Source: Amorphophallus konjac (lineage: Eukaryota; Streptophyta; Magnoliopsida; Alismatales; Araceae). Taken from it: a stretch of 64,000 nucleotides of DNA. Both the position numbers and the translations under genes were made by a program. Below, in pieces: positions 44,473-55,800 of this stretch (position 1 is its first letter; every line of letters begins with the position of its first letter). The notes beneath the pieces were generated by a model. The model was not told where the DNA came from. It worked only from the letters and a program-made list of their open reading frames with translations, and ran no database searches. The stretch lies in assembly GCA_022559845.1 (NCBI GenBank), contig CM040126.1, forward strand, positions 221,780,641 to 221,844,640, in the 5' to 3' direction.

Positions 44473-44956
44473 GATAGGGGGCGAATCTTGGTTGGGAGAG
44501 AGAGAGGGGGGCGGATTAGAGAGAGAGGGAGAGAGAGAGCTAGAGAGATAGGGATGAGCCCAAGAGAGAGAAGGGGGATCCATAATGGATTCACAATCTT
44601 TCAATTCTTCAAAATTTCATCCTACCCAAATGAGGCCCCTTGGTCCCCTATTTATAGAAGAGGCCAGGGGATACAAATGACCATACTTAACCTTAACAAA
44701 TGGAAAAAGACCCCGCTATCCCGGGGGTAACAATAAGCTACCTGCGACCCTTAACTAGACCCCTAAGCTAACCTGGCCTTTTGGGCCCAATTAGTTAACC
44801 CACTAAGAACTAAATACTAAATAAAAGGGAAATTACATCATAATAAAAGAGAAAGAATCAAGGAGTTGTCGGCGCCGGTCCAATGGGTCATGGGGCGGGG
44901 AAATCTCTTAGCCAAAGGGGTTGATCCGCTGAGTCCCCACCTCGACGTCCCTGTCA
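44473..44956 (-). mobile_element. E0 element: main part of its 3' LTR
   Basis: On the minus strand it starts TGACAGGGACGTCGAGG just after a polypurine tract and carries CTATAAATAGGGG at 44657-44645. It runs into GA/CT-rich leader sequence until Tekay A interrupts it at 44473. The remaining end is at 6371-6446. No convincing second LTR is found to the right of the E0 PBS, so the right end is lost or replaced. Confidence 0.55.
44645..44657 (-). promoter_or_regulatory. TATA box of the E0 LTR
   Basis: CTATAAATAGGGG on the minus strand, a strong plant TATA match, oriented with the E0 ORF and polypurine tract. Confidence 0.6.
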
Positions 44957-44970
44957 TACCCCCCCGGTTG
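44957..44970 (-). other. Polypurine tract of E0
   Basis: AACCGGGGGGGTA on the minus strand immediately before the LTR start TGACAGGG. It is preceded by the inverted repeat GATTCGAGGTCGAATC. Confidence 0.6.
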
Positions 44971-45296
44971 GAAAAGATTCGACCTCGAATCTTAAAGTGG
45001 GGAAGCACGACCATGATGATCGCCGAAGGGTAGGACAAGGGTTTACGAAAATTAATCATGTGGCGGATGCCGGGGTGTCTCTTCTCGTAGGCCATGCAGA
45101 ACCCGTGCCACACATAATCAATATGAGGCACCTCCGATGGTCGGTGAAGGGCGTCGGGAGGGACAGTTGGAGCCGCTATTGCAACCAAGTCGGTGTTGGG
45201 GCCTTCGTGCTCTTAGGTGGCCGGCTCTTGCATGTTGATGGCCGGATCTTGGTTGGTGAGGGATGGAGCAGGTTCCGTGGCATCTTGCAGCAACGC

Positions 45297-45472
45297 TCAC
45301 TCATGCTCTTCTTTCTCGTATTGAGCGATCATCTTCGGATCCGACCCGTAGACCTCCACTGAAAATAGCTCATCTTCCGACAGTGAATCAATCACCGCGA
45401 CTTCTAACACCATAGGAGGAGAGGGCAACATATTATGGAATGCGAAGACCCCCGATAGATGTAGAGGACGCA
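45297..45472 (-). pseudogene. E0 small ORF, 3' part
   Basis: Minus-strand continuation of the ORF at 60703-60394 after removal of element D and one CTCGG copy; the frame is kept across the insertion. It encodes the C-terminal 58 or so residues, including LHLSGVFAFHNMLP and the acidic tail SLSEDELFSVEVYGSDPKM, and stops at 45297. Function unknown. The longer frame running up to 45692 includes D's LTR and is not original. Between its stop and the polypurine tract (44971-45296) nothing else is recognisable. Confidence 0.5.
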
Positions 45473-45477
45473 CTCGG

Positions 45478-46983
45478 TGTAGATCATAAAATGTACCCAA
45501 ACCACCCAAACATGATAATAATGGTGCAAAATACGTCCAAGTAATAGTGATAAAATGACATGGGGGTGGGGCAGATGCAATATAAGATAAATAGATAAAT
45601 CCGTGATCGCCACTGAGCCAATAGCATGACAAATCGTATGGAAATACAAAAGGGGACACGCTACTTACCTCAGAAATTGAAAGGGGGGCCAAAAGAGGGC
45701 CTGATGATTAACGCGCCTATCAGAATGAGCACGTTTTATAGAACGCGGTAATAACTTAGGGCGCATTATCAGAGAAACAACGGGATGTATGTGGATCCAT
45801 TCCTTCCTTGCTCCAAGGCCGGCTAGGGTGCAAGGGCGTTACGTCTTCTTCTTCTTATGCCTGCAAAACAGTGAAAACCACTAAAAGAAAACCCATTAGA
45901 ACGTGATTAAGTTTAGAATCTATCCCTATTTTCAATAATAACATGTAGAAGGGGGTCTAGATCACCTGGGGGGTTTTGGTGGTTTAAAACCCCTATGGAA
46001 GGGCCAAAAATAGGTTCAGTGTGTGTGTGTATGCGTGTATTTGAGAAAGGAGTGATTTTGAGAAGAATATGCTATGCTATGTGAAGATTGAAGAGGGTTA
46101 GAAAGACATAAAGAAAGGGGGGAAATGAAGAACGAGAAAGAATGCCCTAATACTCCCTTGGATGAGAGGAGGGCGAGGGATCAGAGATCCTCGATGAAGC
46201 ACGGCCTCGCCCTCTCTCCTATGGTCAAAAACCCAGAGTTACATCCCTTCAGATCGATGGCCATGGACCCAATTTATAGAAGAAAGATTAGCTAGAAACC
46301 CTAGGTTAGAGTTTCCAGAAATTCAAGGATTTGGAAGCCCAAGATTAGGTAATCTTGCCGATTATTGAGGGGGAAAGATTTCTAGAAGGATTAGGAACCT
46401 TCCTTGATCAAAACGAGCACCGAATCTTACCTAGATAAAGATCAAAAATAAAAAAGAGAGAGTTTCGGTCGGACAGGGTTTCCTACTGAGAATGCGCTCA
46501 GGATGAGCGCCGCGATCCTTAGGAACGCGCCTCCACGATACCGGTCAAAGTCATCGGTCAAAAGCTTCAAGAACGCGCCATAGGAGGTGAGCGCGATAAG
46601 GCCACCAAAAGAATAAGCGCCCTTGTGAGAGGTCGCTCAATCAATAGTTCCAAGAAATAGCGCCTTTGCAAAAGGTCACTTAATTAATTTAAAAAAGAAT
46701 TGCGCCCTTGCAAGCAGTCGCTCAATCAATGTTTGAAGAGGAACGCGCTATTACTCTATGGCGCGAAAATTAGTAAAGTGACGTCAATGGTGAGCGCGTT
46801 CATGATGGATTGACCAAAGCCTCAGGCTGATATCTAGGGCATAAAAGTTGAATTCAAGGGCTAAAAAGGGAAAGAGATGTCTCACAAACAGACCAGAAAG
46901 TCAACCAGTTAAGAACCAGTTGGGGCGTTAACAAATAGAACAAGAAAATGGCTCAACTTAAGGGACGAAAATGGCTGTCTACA
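45478..46983 (-). mobile_element. Element D 3' LTR
   Basis: 1506 bp. A TATA box on the minus strand (CTATAAATTGGG, about 46281-46270) lies upstream of the CT-rich leader. GCGC-rich modules occupy 46490-46800. Compared with the other LTR it lacks about 22 bp near 46545. Confidence 0.9.
46490..46800. repeat. GCGC-rich palindromic modules in the D LTR
   Basis: Three close modules, 46616-46637 (AGCGCCCTTG..GGTCGCT), 46659-46680 (AGCGCCTTTG..GGTCACT) and 46701-46722 (TGCGCCCTTG..AGTCGCT), each followed by CAATCAAT or TAATTAAT. Looser GCGC pairs lie at 46494-46540, 46570-46605 and 46745-46800. Stems pair with a single bulge. The set repeats at about 59885-60210 in the other LTR, where several CpGs have become TpG or CpA. 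Confidence 0.7.
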
Positions 46984-47000
46984 GATGCCCCTCCTTGATG
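46984..47000 (-). other. Polypurine tract of element D
   Basis: CATCAAGGAGGGGCATC on the minus strand abuts the LTR start TGTAGACAGCC. Confidence 0.8.
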
Positions 47001-48392
47001 TCCGCTTTGCAGGGGAGCAAGCGGAGGTGAAACAGAGGTGAAGCATAGATGACATAAAGTGTTGGCGAAGCAGAGACAGAGTGGAGATGCAGCGAAGTGG
47101 ACTGATAAGTGGACATCAAGGTAAGAAGACACATGTCATCACTAACAAGTGATAGGAATAATCCATAAAACTCCGAGCTAACCACAAGGTCAAGCTAGCA
47201 TGGGTGACTCCTGTCTGGAACAATAGACAAGAAATAATGAAAAGGAAGATGATCAACCTCTTGCAAAAGAGGCACCCCAATGCGTAGCAACTGTGGGTTT
47301 CACTCAGTTAGTAGAATAGACGCGAGCTCAACGGATCTATCGACGCCATCGTGCGGTTCACAGCTAATGAGCGGACCAAGGAAGGAATAACTGAAATTGG
47401 ATTGAATGGAGATAGAAAAATTCCAGAGAAGGGTCACACTGATTGACAAGATCGAGTAGTCAAACCGGAGTAGACTTTCAAATTCAGAGTGGAATGGGAT
47501 TCTTGTTCAAGAATTTAAGCAAGATTGATCACCAATTGGAGAGAAATTGGGACAATTGTGAGTCATGAATGCTCAAAGATGACATGATGCATGCAGGGCT
47601 AAAATAAAAGAAATCATCAAAACAAATGCAAAGAAAGATTAAAATATAAAATACTCAAGGATAATATTACTAAACCATCCAGACTTGATCAAGAATCCAG
47701 ATCTCTAAGTTGACACTAAGCCGCAGCTCGTTTATCCACGCATCAACTTAGAAATTGGAACTATCATCCCAAGTCTTAGATGACCTAACGGCCTATCCAA
47801 TGATTAACTGTATGTCCCTAGATCATCACTGTTTTTGGTAGAGGGGAACTCAAATCCCAGAACATACGGAGAACCAGCCGGTCCTTGAGATAATATAACA
47901 GCGTAGATATCATATAGTAATGCAATAAGTGGAGGGGAAGTGAGATACTTACCTGATGACGTGCCAATTCACACATTTTTTTTCTTTTCTTTGAGAATAA
48001 AATAGTGAGTGACGATAAACAAATAAGAGATATGTAGGCGAAACATTTAAAGGAGATAAATAAGAATAGATAAGACAAACAAGCACAGATAAACAAGAAA
48101 GTTTCTTTTTTTTTCTTTTTTATTTAAGTTGCTTGGGTAAGAGAACGGAAGGGAAACTTCTTTTCCTCCTTTTTTGTTTTTTTGTTTTTTTTGTTTTTAT
48201 TAGAATTTTATTGGAATTTCTTAAATGCACCTATACGTAACACATCCATATACATGATCGCGGTATTACCTATTACTGCGTTAGACACGCAGAAGCCAAA
48301 AAAACAAATGGCCGCTCTCCGTTCGTCTTCCCCGCCTCACCACCATTCGAACGAGAGAAAGAGAGACTCCACCCCCCGTTTGCTCTGCTCTG
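47001..48392. other. Element D 3' noncoding region
   Basis: No conserved ORF on either strand. The sequence is of mixed composition with T-rich runs at 47975-48000 and 48100-48210. The last part is the likely promoter and leader of the antisense PMD gene, but no clear TATA box is identified. Confidence 0.5.
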
Positions 48393-51279
48393 ATGGACCC
48401 TGAAGAGAGACTCCGGCGACCAAAACGAAGGGCGGTCCGTAGACGCTGGCGTTCCCAAGAGGAAGATGAAGGAGAGAGCTCGTCGACGGTAGAAACGGCG
48501 GAGGGCGGCGAAACGTAATCGTCCTCAGTGACTAGATCGGCCGGGGATGGAAATGAGGAAGCCATGGATGTGGAGGATCCCGCCAGGGAAGCTGAGGAGG
48601 CCGAATCCGTAGAGAAACCCGCTGGAGCTCCGGCGGTTCGTGCCGTGAGAGAGGTAAGGAAAATTTGATTTTTTTTTTCTCTCAAAAATTCATTTTTCTT
48701 GTATTTTCTTGTGCATGGATGTGAAGAGAGGAGAATCGTGCCCCTGGCATGTTGTAGAGGGCGAAATGCCCAAAGAAAATGCCACGGGAGAGGGGAGAAA
48801 CGCCAGCGGCCGCCCACGACATAACGCTACGCTAACAGGGAACACGTTAATTAACACGACCCAGCGCGTTCATGAAAAGTATTTTTTTTCAATAAATACT
48901 GACTCTCTCTCTCTCTCTCTCTTTTGTTTGACTGATGCAAGGCGCGACACGTACCCGGATTTCATGGACTCTCGTCCGGGTCGCCTTCCTCGCGATGCCA
49001 GAGTTTCAGTAGGCTCATCTCTACCGGATGGGCTTTGGTGAGTTTTTGGATATAGAGGTGTTGAGGATAGATGTTGGCTTGATTCGGGCCCTAAAGGCCA
49101 GGTGGGATGTTGAGTGCAAGGCCCTCATCTTCCCTTGGGGTCATATGATCCCAACCCTAGAGGACGTGACTCGCATCACAGGGTTGCGGGTACACGGAGT
49201 GGCAGTGAGCGGGTTCACTTACCCCTGCTATTGAGAGATGGCACGCAGGCTGATAGGCCTAGAGTTGGAGGGTACAGGGCGGACCTCTCTAGTTCCCAGG
49301 GTAGCCCTGCAGAAGAGTCTGGGTTTGTTCCATACACAGAGGGAGGTAGGGGAGTCCATAGTAGACTACTTGAGGAGGCTAGTGAGCGAGGCGAGAGAGA
49401 GCTTTACTGCAGAGGCGGGTCCGCAGGATGACAGGGAGCTATGCTAGTTCCTCATCTTGATGATTGGGAGGTTATTGCTAGGATCACAGGGTGATGCCGT
49501 GAGTTGTCGGTTTCTACCCTTCCTCGAGGATTTAGAGAGAGTTGGTGAGTATGCCTGGGGTGCGACAGTGCTAGCCCACCTATTCGACAGCTTGGGCATC
49601 TCTACCCGCCAGACCTCTCTCGATGGTTTCTACCCTTTACTCCAGGTAAGCTTTTAACCCTCAAACTTGATGAATTATGCACTTGTTCCTTATGTTGATC
49701 AAATGTGAAATACTTTCAGGTTTGGAGCTACTTGTATCTACCCACCCTCGGGCGATCCTGGGATGATCGAGGAGAGCTACTTCCCTTGGCGCGACGATGG
49801 GCCCCGTCGCGAGACAGTCGATCTCTGAAGGACCAGGTCGCCCGGATCCAGGACACGATAGATGTGATGCCACATGTAGAGGTAAGATTCTTTTAGAATT
49901 GAAATTCCAAATTTTGTTATATTATGATGGCATGAACACTAATAATCTTCCTTGCAGGTGGTGTGGACTCCCTATCAAGGGAGATCGGGGAGATGCCATG
50001 GGTTGGGCCCGCCGTCCCCTACTTTGGGAGAGAGATCTGGATGCACGCCCTCAACCTGGTGGAGCCGCTACACTATAGATTGATCATGAGGACACTGGGG
50101 GTCTACCAGGCGACAGTTGAGTTCCCGACTCGGGTGACAGTACCTTGACCCGGGCAGAGGTTCCGTGGCCTTCAGGGAGTGGATGACTGGCGTCGGTGAG
50201 CACACGACCAGCTGGTTGACTAGGAGCGGCGTGGACAGCCAGTCCTCGCGGGAGCAGATTCAGATGACGCCTACCTTCGGGCCTACGCACAAACCTACGG
50301 CACTCAAATCTACCATGGCACACGCCGACAGGTGAGTTCATTCATGAAGCATTCTCCAAACCTTAAAGATTCATAATTGTGTGATTAACATTTTTATGTT
50401 GTTTTCACAATTTGATCCAGAGGGCAGACTAGCCATGCTACAGGGGCTCCTCGACTCCATAGTGCAGCAGCGCGATGACCTCCAGCACATCGTAGATGAG
50501 CTGGTAAGACTCTCACTTGCAACTTCACAATGATTTGGGCTTAGCTTTGTTAATTGTTATTAATCCTTTTCTTTCAGCTAGAGGAGCTAGAGAGGGTCCG
50601 AGCTTCCCACGGTGCCTCTTCTTCGACGCAGCCTGCCTGCGACCACACCGAGCTTGAGAGCCAACTCACCGGCGCACTAGCTCGTGCTGAGGCGGTAGAG
50701 GCCTCCCTCCAGGAGAGAGTAAGCAACCTACTCTTTTAGCTTAGTCTTTTTTAAAAAAAGATTTATCGATGTTGCTTATTGACCAAGATTTTGGGTGCAG
50801 GAGCAAGAGCTGCGGACGGCAGAGGCAGAGGCAGAGCTGAGACGCCGTGACGCAGAGGAGTTGCCCCGAGATGCGGTAGAGTTGCGCGTCCTCCTTGGTG
50901 TGGAGAGGAGCGAGAGGACCAGAGAGAGAGGGAGGAGCGTGAGAGAGAGAGGGTAAAGCGAGAGATGGAGAGAGTGCAATTGAGCACCAGATTGGGAATT
51001 GTCGAGCAGCGTGCGAGGAACGCGGAGGAGCATTATTGGCGAGGGCATGAGCGTGCTCAGTGTGAGGGACGTGCCAGTGCCTACTCGAGCACAGACTACC
51101 TGGTTACCTCCTCTGAGCATCAGAGGAGAGTGGATGTTGAGAGGAGAGCACGGGATGACAGGAGTGCGGCCTCGCGGGGATCGATGGCCCCACCTATAGT
51201 TCCTCCTCAGGGTGGAGGACAGGGAGAGGCTGAGCATTCACAGAGAGGTGGAGATGAGGAGGGTGGAGGAGAGAGTTAG
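48393..51279 (+). pseudogene. Plant mobile domain (PMD, MAIN/MAIL-like) gene with coiled-coil tail, antisense within element D
   Basis: Multi-exon gene on the plus strand, opposite to its host element. Exons inferred from splice sites: 48393-48653, 48942-49645, 49720-49881, 49957-50330, 50421-50503, 50578-50718 and 50801-51279. PMD signatures: KARWDVECKALIFPWG and IPTLEDVTRITGLRVHG (49100-49195), LILMIGRLLLG (49452), ERVGEYAWGATVLAHLFDSL (49530-49590), QVWSYLYLPTLGR across the second intron, VVWTPY (49957), then ALNLVEPLHYRL. The last three exons encode a Glu/Arg-rich coiled coil (AEAEAELRRRDAEEL). In-frame stops in exons 1 and 2 (including TGA near 49232 and TAG near 49445) and frameshifts in exons 4 and 7 show it is decayed. 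PMD proteins in plants are linked to silencing and gene expression control, and PMD copies are known to travel in transposons. Confidence 0.85.
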
Positions 51280-53136
51280 AGAGATTTTTGTACATCCACC
51301 CTCACTTTTGTACATTTGACAGACATTAGTGGAATGGAACAGATTTTGTTGCTTCTTGCGTTCTTCTGGTTGTTCTTTTACTTTGCTTGGCTTGTGTACC
51401 TGTCCCTATAGAACACTTCATAAAATGTGTTAGTTCCATTGTTCCGACTTGGCCTCTTGCTTGACAAGCAGGTAGGTCAAAAGGCCATGCCCTTATCAAT
51501 TAAGGTAGAACGCAACATGCTAGTATGAGAAAAATAAGAATCTATTCACATTATCACTCTTCTCCTTCTCTTTCTCTTTTTTTTAATTTTTTTTATTTTT
51601 TTTATTTTCTTTACTTTAAAGAAACATAATGCTAGGTTTAACTTTGCAAACTACAAAATCCAGGCTAATTAAACTACTAGCCAAGAATCCTTGTTCCTTC
51701 CCCTTTCACTAAAAGATACCCAGAGCGCGGTGGTGCTTTAGAGGGTGGCATCCCCTAACCAACTGTCCCTGGTCATCGGTGCCCTTACAGGGGCCATACC
51801 CAAGGAATACTTCGACCTTTGAGGGAGAAATGGAAGAAAATTTGGAGATAAGCTCGATGTAGGTTGTAAGGGTATCAAAAGTTTGACTTCCTCTCACGGC
51901 ACCCCCCTAGGGATTAGGTCTACTGCACTGGGACTTTTTGTCATATCATCGAACCTTAGTTCTCCTTCTGGCACGCATATGACTGGGCTCATGACGTCCC
52001 GCGAGGAAACGGTACTGGCCTCTTGCCATGCCAGAATTTATCAGAATTTTTTTCCTTTTTTTTCTTTTTTGGGTGGTTCATACTTTGGACTTTGATCAAA
52101 ACATTGACTTTTTGAATTCGCTAATGGAGAACAAGGTCTTAATAGACTGTCCCTATTTGAGACTTGTTCCTTTCGGGGAGTGCTTAATTTGATCATCTTA
52201 CCTATTCTACCCCCTGCCCCTACACCTGAGCCGAGTGAGGAGGAGAAAAAGACCTTCATATCCCTCGAATATGGCCAAAGCAGGAACGGTGTTTTCCAAG
52301 GGATCCGGCTAAGGATGCCATGTAGTGTGTGCGACCCGTGCAAAGGGATAGACCTTAACGAGCGGGGAGAGAACGTCAGACTCCTAGCACGGAGTTTATT
52401 ATACCTTTAGACGTTGCAGAAGCAAGGTACAACCTTGACTGAGACCAAAAAAAATTTATTTTTATTTTTATTTTTTCCTTTTTTTTTATTTTTTTCTTTG
52501 AACGAATCACTCGTTATCATGTTGAACACCTCACCTTTTATGCTTGTGCGTAGAAATGAAATATGAAAATCAAATATGCGCAATTTAACTCATACCTTGC
52601 ATCTGAAGGTCACTTGTAATCCTGAAGCGGTCAGCATGTTTCCCCTTGCGCTTGCATTCCTTGTCTTGGTACCTCGCAAGATGAAGGATAGGATAAAGGT
52701 CGGAGGTAAATCAACATGACAGAGTGATGAGTAGACGGACACAGACGAAGGAAGATAAAAGGAAAAGAGATAGGGCTCGAACTCCCTTGCTAGGGCATGA
52801 ATCACTGAAAACATGAGGGTCTACAGAAGATGCCACCATCAGAGGGGGTTATGGGGGACTAAAGCCCCGAAAGCAGCATGAGAAAAGGCAGAGGCCCTGA
52901 TTGGGAGAGAGATGAAGACTGATGTAACACAGGTTTGGAGGAGAATCCCAACGAATAGGGGGGGAAGGATCCGAACCCCCTTGAGAGGCGGATGGATTAG
53001 GTGAATGACCCAGAGAGAAGAGGTAGCTGGGACTACTAGGAGGACCCGGGGAGAAAGGTGGGTAAGAATGAGAGGATTCTTGGAAAACACGGTGAGAGGG
53101 TTGAAAAAGGGAAGATGAACCAGATTGAACAGGAGA
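51280..53136. other. Element D internal region without recognised genes
   Basis: Contains T-rich runs (51575-51610, 52455-52500) and short frames on both strands that match nothing I know. Open frames on the minus strand between 52839 and 53153 continue the composition of the neighbouring ORF but carry no motif. Confidence 0.5.
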
Positions 53137-54345
53137 TCAAGGAAGAAGAACATGACTTAGAAAAGATGAAAGAATGGATTTGGAAGAGGGGAGATAGAGG
53201 ACCCAAGGAAAGGAGCTTAATAAAATGAAGGAGGAGGGAGGAGAATAAGGAGGAGGTGATCTAACTGGGCGCCCATCACGCATTCTTTGGGCCTTGAACC
53301 TCCTTTTCTTCTTGGCAGATGACTTTGTTGTAGCGGCTCGGCCCAAATGCCTCTTTTCATAACGGGCCCACCATGCAGAAGGCCTAGCTCCTTTCGGATA
53401 AATGTTCGATGCAATCCCCACCCCTTGGCCTTCGATATTCATAGCATCCTCCTTTGGCAAACAAATATGGGGAGCATTGAGGAGACTTGCTCGTGGAGTA
53501 ATACTCTTGTCATAGCAAATCTCTTGTATAAATCTCCTTGATAGACTCGTTATGTCAACACACAGGAACTCCCCATTCGGCATGCTTACTGATGGAACTG
53601 CCTGCCCCTCGCATGGAAGCAAATACGAAGTAGACTTGAGGGATTCTAGCAAGAGGTGTCTTGACTTGTCCTTAATTATCATCTCCTCGATAATAGCATG
53701 TGTCATGATGATTCTGGAGGAGAACCCCTTCTTAGGTATATGCACCATAACAAAATGAGGGGTAATGAGGACATCAAAAATAGCTTGGTCAATGAGCAAT
53801 GTGACACTAGTAAGCGCGGCCTTGGCCCTTAATGGCATCAATTCTTGGCAATTTTCTTTAGTGAGCTTCAGTGAAGACTTTTCAAAATTGCCTGGCAAAA
53901 GTACGCGAATCGGCATCCGACAAACAAAATCTTGACTCTTGAGTAGCATAGTCATGGCCAATTCCTTCTTGCCCGATTTTTGAACATCCTCGGCACATAT
54001 GCTCATAGAAACACACTCACTCTGAGGGGTAATGAGAGATGAGGTGGAGGCGGTAGGCTCAATGTATGATGAAGGCCTAATGGATGGCATTAGCGGAAGG
54101 ATAAGTGGAGGTGGAGGCTCAAACATGTCGGGCTTCGCCCCTGGCTCGAAAGCGGACATGGTTGGCATGAGTGTAAATGGGGGCGGACCCTGCTCAAGAT
54201 CAGCCATGGGTTTGGGTAAGGGGATAGGCAAAGCCAAGTTTGGGGTTATAGGAATAGTGGTGGGCCGAGGTGGCGGCAATGGGAGGTTAACTGGAGAAGG
54301 TTTGGTTGTTGGCTCGGAGGGGGCCGATGGCATAGAGGTCGATAG
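53137..54345 (-). pseudogene. Element D ORF, 3' segment (function unknown)
   Basis: A minus-strand open frame of about 400 codons starting at the F4 insertion boundary. The first 130 residues are rich in proline, threonine and serine (NLPLPPPRPTTIPITPNLAL). The middle is a more globular segment (MPIRVLLPGNFEKSSLKLTK, SLTSVTL-like hydrophobic stretches). The end is basic (TTKSSAKKKRRFK). It continues in frame from the Gag-like ORF on the other side of F4. I do not recognise a domain: no CCHC knuckle, protease, RT or integrase motif is present. The 48 N-terminal codons that lie right of 54345 come from the solo LTR. Confidence 0.5.
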
Positions 54346-54631
54346 TGAAGTCACGCGATCAATGACACCCAAGAGGGGGGTGAATTGGGTGTTTACCAAT
54401 TTTACGAAAACTTTTGGCCTTTTTGAAATATGTGATATAATGCTAGTTAAGAGATTCAAAACTATATGATTACAAATCGGATTTATCAAACTTAATTAGA
54501 TGATGATGTAGATTATGCAAGATATACGTGGATAAATCTGGAATCATAATTATACTAATCACTCACGTAGAATGGAGGTAGAAGAAAAGGATCAAACCAC
54601 ACAATTCAAAACACAATGCATAGCGATTTTT

Positions 54632-54690
54632 AAGGTGGTTCGGATGCAACGATGGCAATCCTACGTTCACCCCTCACCAAACCCGGTGAG
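54632..54690 (-). other. Conserved two-hairpin structure, F4 LTR (minus strand)
   Basis: On the minus strand: hairpin 1 CTCACC (54690-54685) pairs with GGTGAG (54678-54673). The outer stem keeps GGTG with CACC. The inner stem GGATTGC (54661-54655) pairs with GCATCC (54647-54642) with one bulged T. It lies about 290 nt before the LTR end. Confidence 0.6.
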
Positions 54691-55619
54691 ACTTCACTCG
54701 GGGATAAATCCCCAAACGGAGACGACGCTCCAAACACACACGCAGGACGACGCCTGCCCACACACACGGGGACACACCCCAACACACAACACACACACAC
54801 GGAGACGAAGTCTCCAACACGATCCGACAACCGGATCACCAACACAAACACCCGCTGCCACAAGTGTAGCAATCCACACACACGAGACAGAACGGATCTA
54901 AAAAGACCCACACACATGCAAACACAGATCTAGGAAGATCCACGCACACACATGAATCAAATACGACACACACACAAACGACCACGGATCCAACAACGAT
55001 CCACACACACACGAGTTTGTAGTTTATTAGAAACACAAATCTAAAACTTAAAACACAATAAGACACAGTTGAGAAAAACTCCTGATTTGGCTCCCTCTGA
55101 ATGTACGTTGATTGATCTTTGAATGATGCTTGCTTCTTCAGTTCATTGGAAGTTGATGGTTTCAGATGGACCTTGAATCTTCAGCTCCTAGATGAAGAGT
55201 TGATTCACGGATCACTATTCACAGCTACAGTAACCGTTCCTTCTTCCTTGGACAACTTCCTTGATCTCCTTGATCCTTGCTTGCTTCTTCTCTTCCTTTG
55301 AGATTGCTGGCTTCAGATAGATCTTGAATACCTTCAGATGGATGAAGAGGTTGCTGGATGAAGTACTGTTCACGGAGGGTTGTAGCAGCCTTCTTCTTCC
55401 TTTGATAGCCTTCCCCTTTGATCTCCCTTGAAGCCCTCTTGGATGGTTAGGGTTTATGGCTCCAATGAGATGTTTTATAGCCCTTGAATGGTCCATAGAC
55501 AAGCCCCAGACCAGATCCACAAATAATGGTGTAATTGGGGCCATTGGGATTAAATAAATGGGAAGAAAGACCTCTCCTCGAGCTTGAAACAAAAGTCAAC
55601 AAAAGGGGGCCTCGGGGCT

Positions 55620-55800
55620 GGCGATCGACCGGAAGCATTGGGTTGGTCGACCGGAATTTTAAAGTCGAAACAATTTTTGGCTCTGGCAAAACCGATCGAC
55701 CGGACGCCTAGGGGCGGTCGACCGCTACTGAGATTTTTGTAGCTTTTTCATCCCTGAAAATTTAGGTCGACCGGACCTTGTCCTCAGGTCGACCGAACAG
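55620..55800. repeat. GGTCGACCGG palindrome cluster in F4
   Basis: Six GATCGACCGG, GGTCGACCGG or GGTCGACCGA words in 180 bp form three pairs around 55622-55655, 55690-55725 and 55765-55798. This is the F4 equivalent of the palindromic U3 clusters of F1 and F2. The flanking DNA is not repeated. Confidence 0.75.

Noticed and set aside
45473..45692. 5' part of a 131-codon minus-strand ORF beginning at 45692, and its twin at 59080-58844
   Set aside because: Both are readings of element D LTR sequence; only the part left of 45473 belongs to the E0 ORF.
48281..48817. 178-codon minus-strand ORF (serine-rich)
   Set aside because: It is antisense to PMD exon 1 and the first intron and has no conserved motif.
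54346..54489. Start codon and first 48 codons of the minus-strand ORF at 54489-53137
   Set aside because: They lie within solo LTR F4; the natural upstream sequence is at 56704 and beyond.
54572..55066. Thr/His-rich and Cys/Val-rich ORFs on both strands
   Set aside because: They translate the CA/TG microsatellite field of solo LTR F4.
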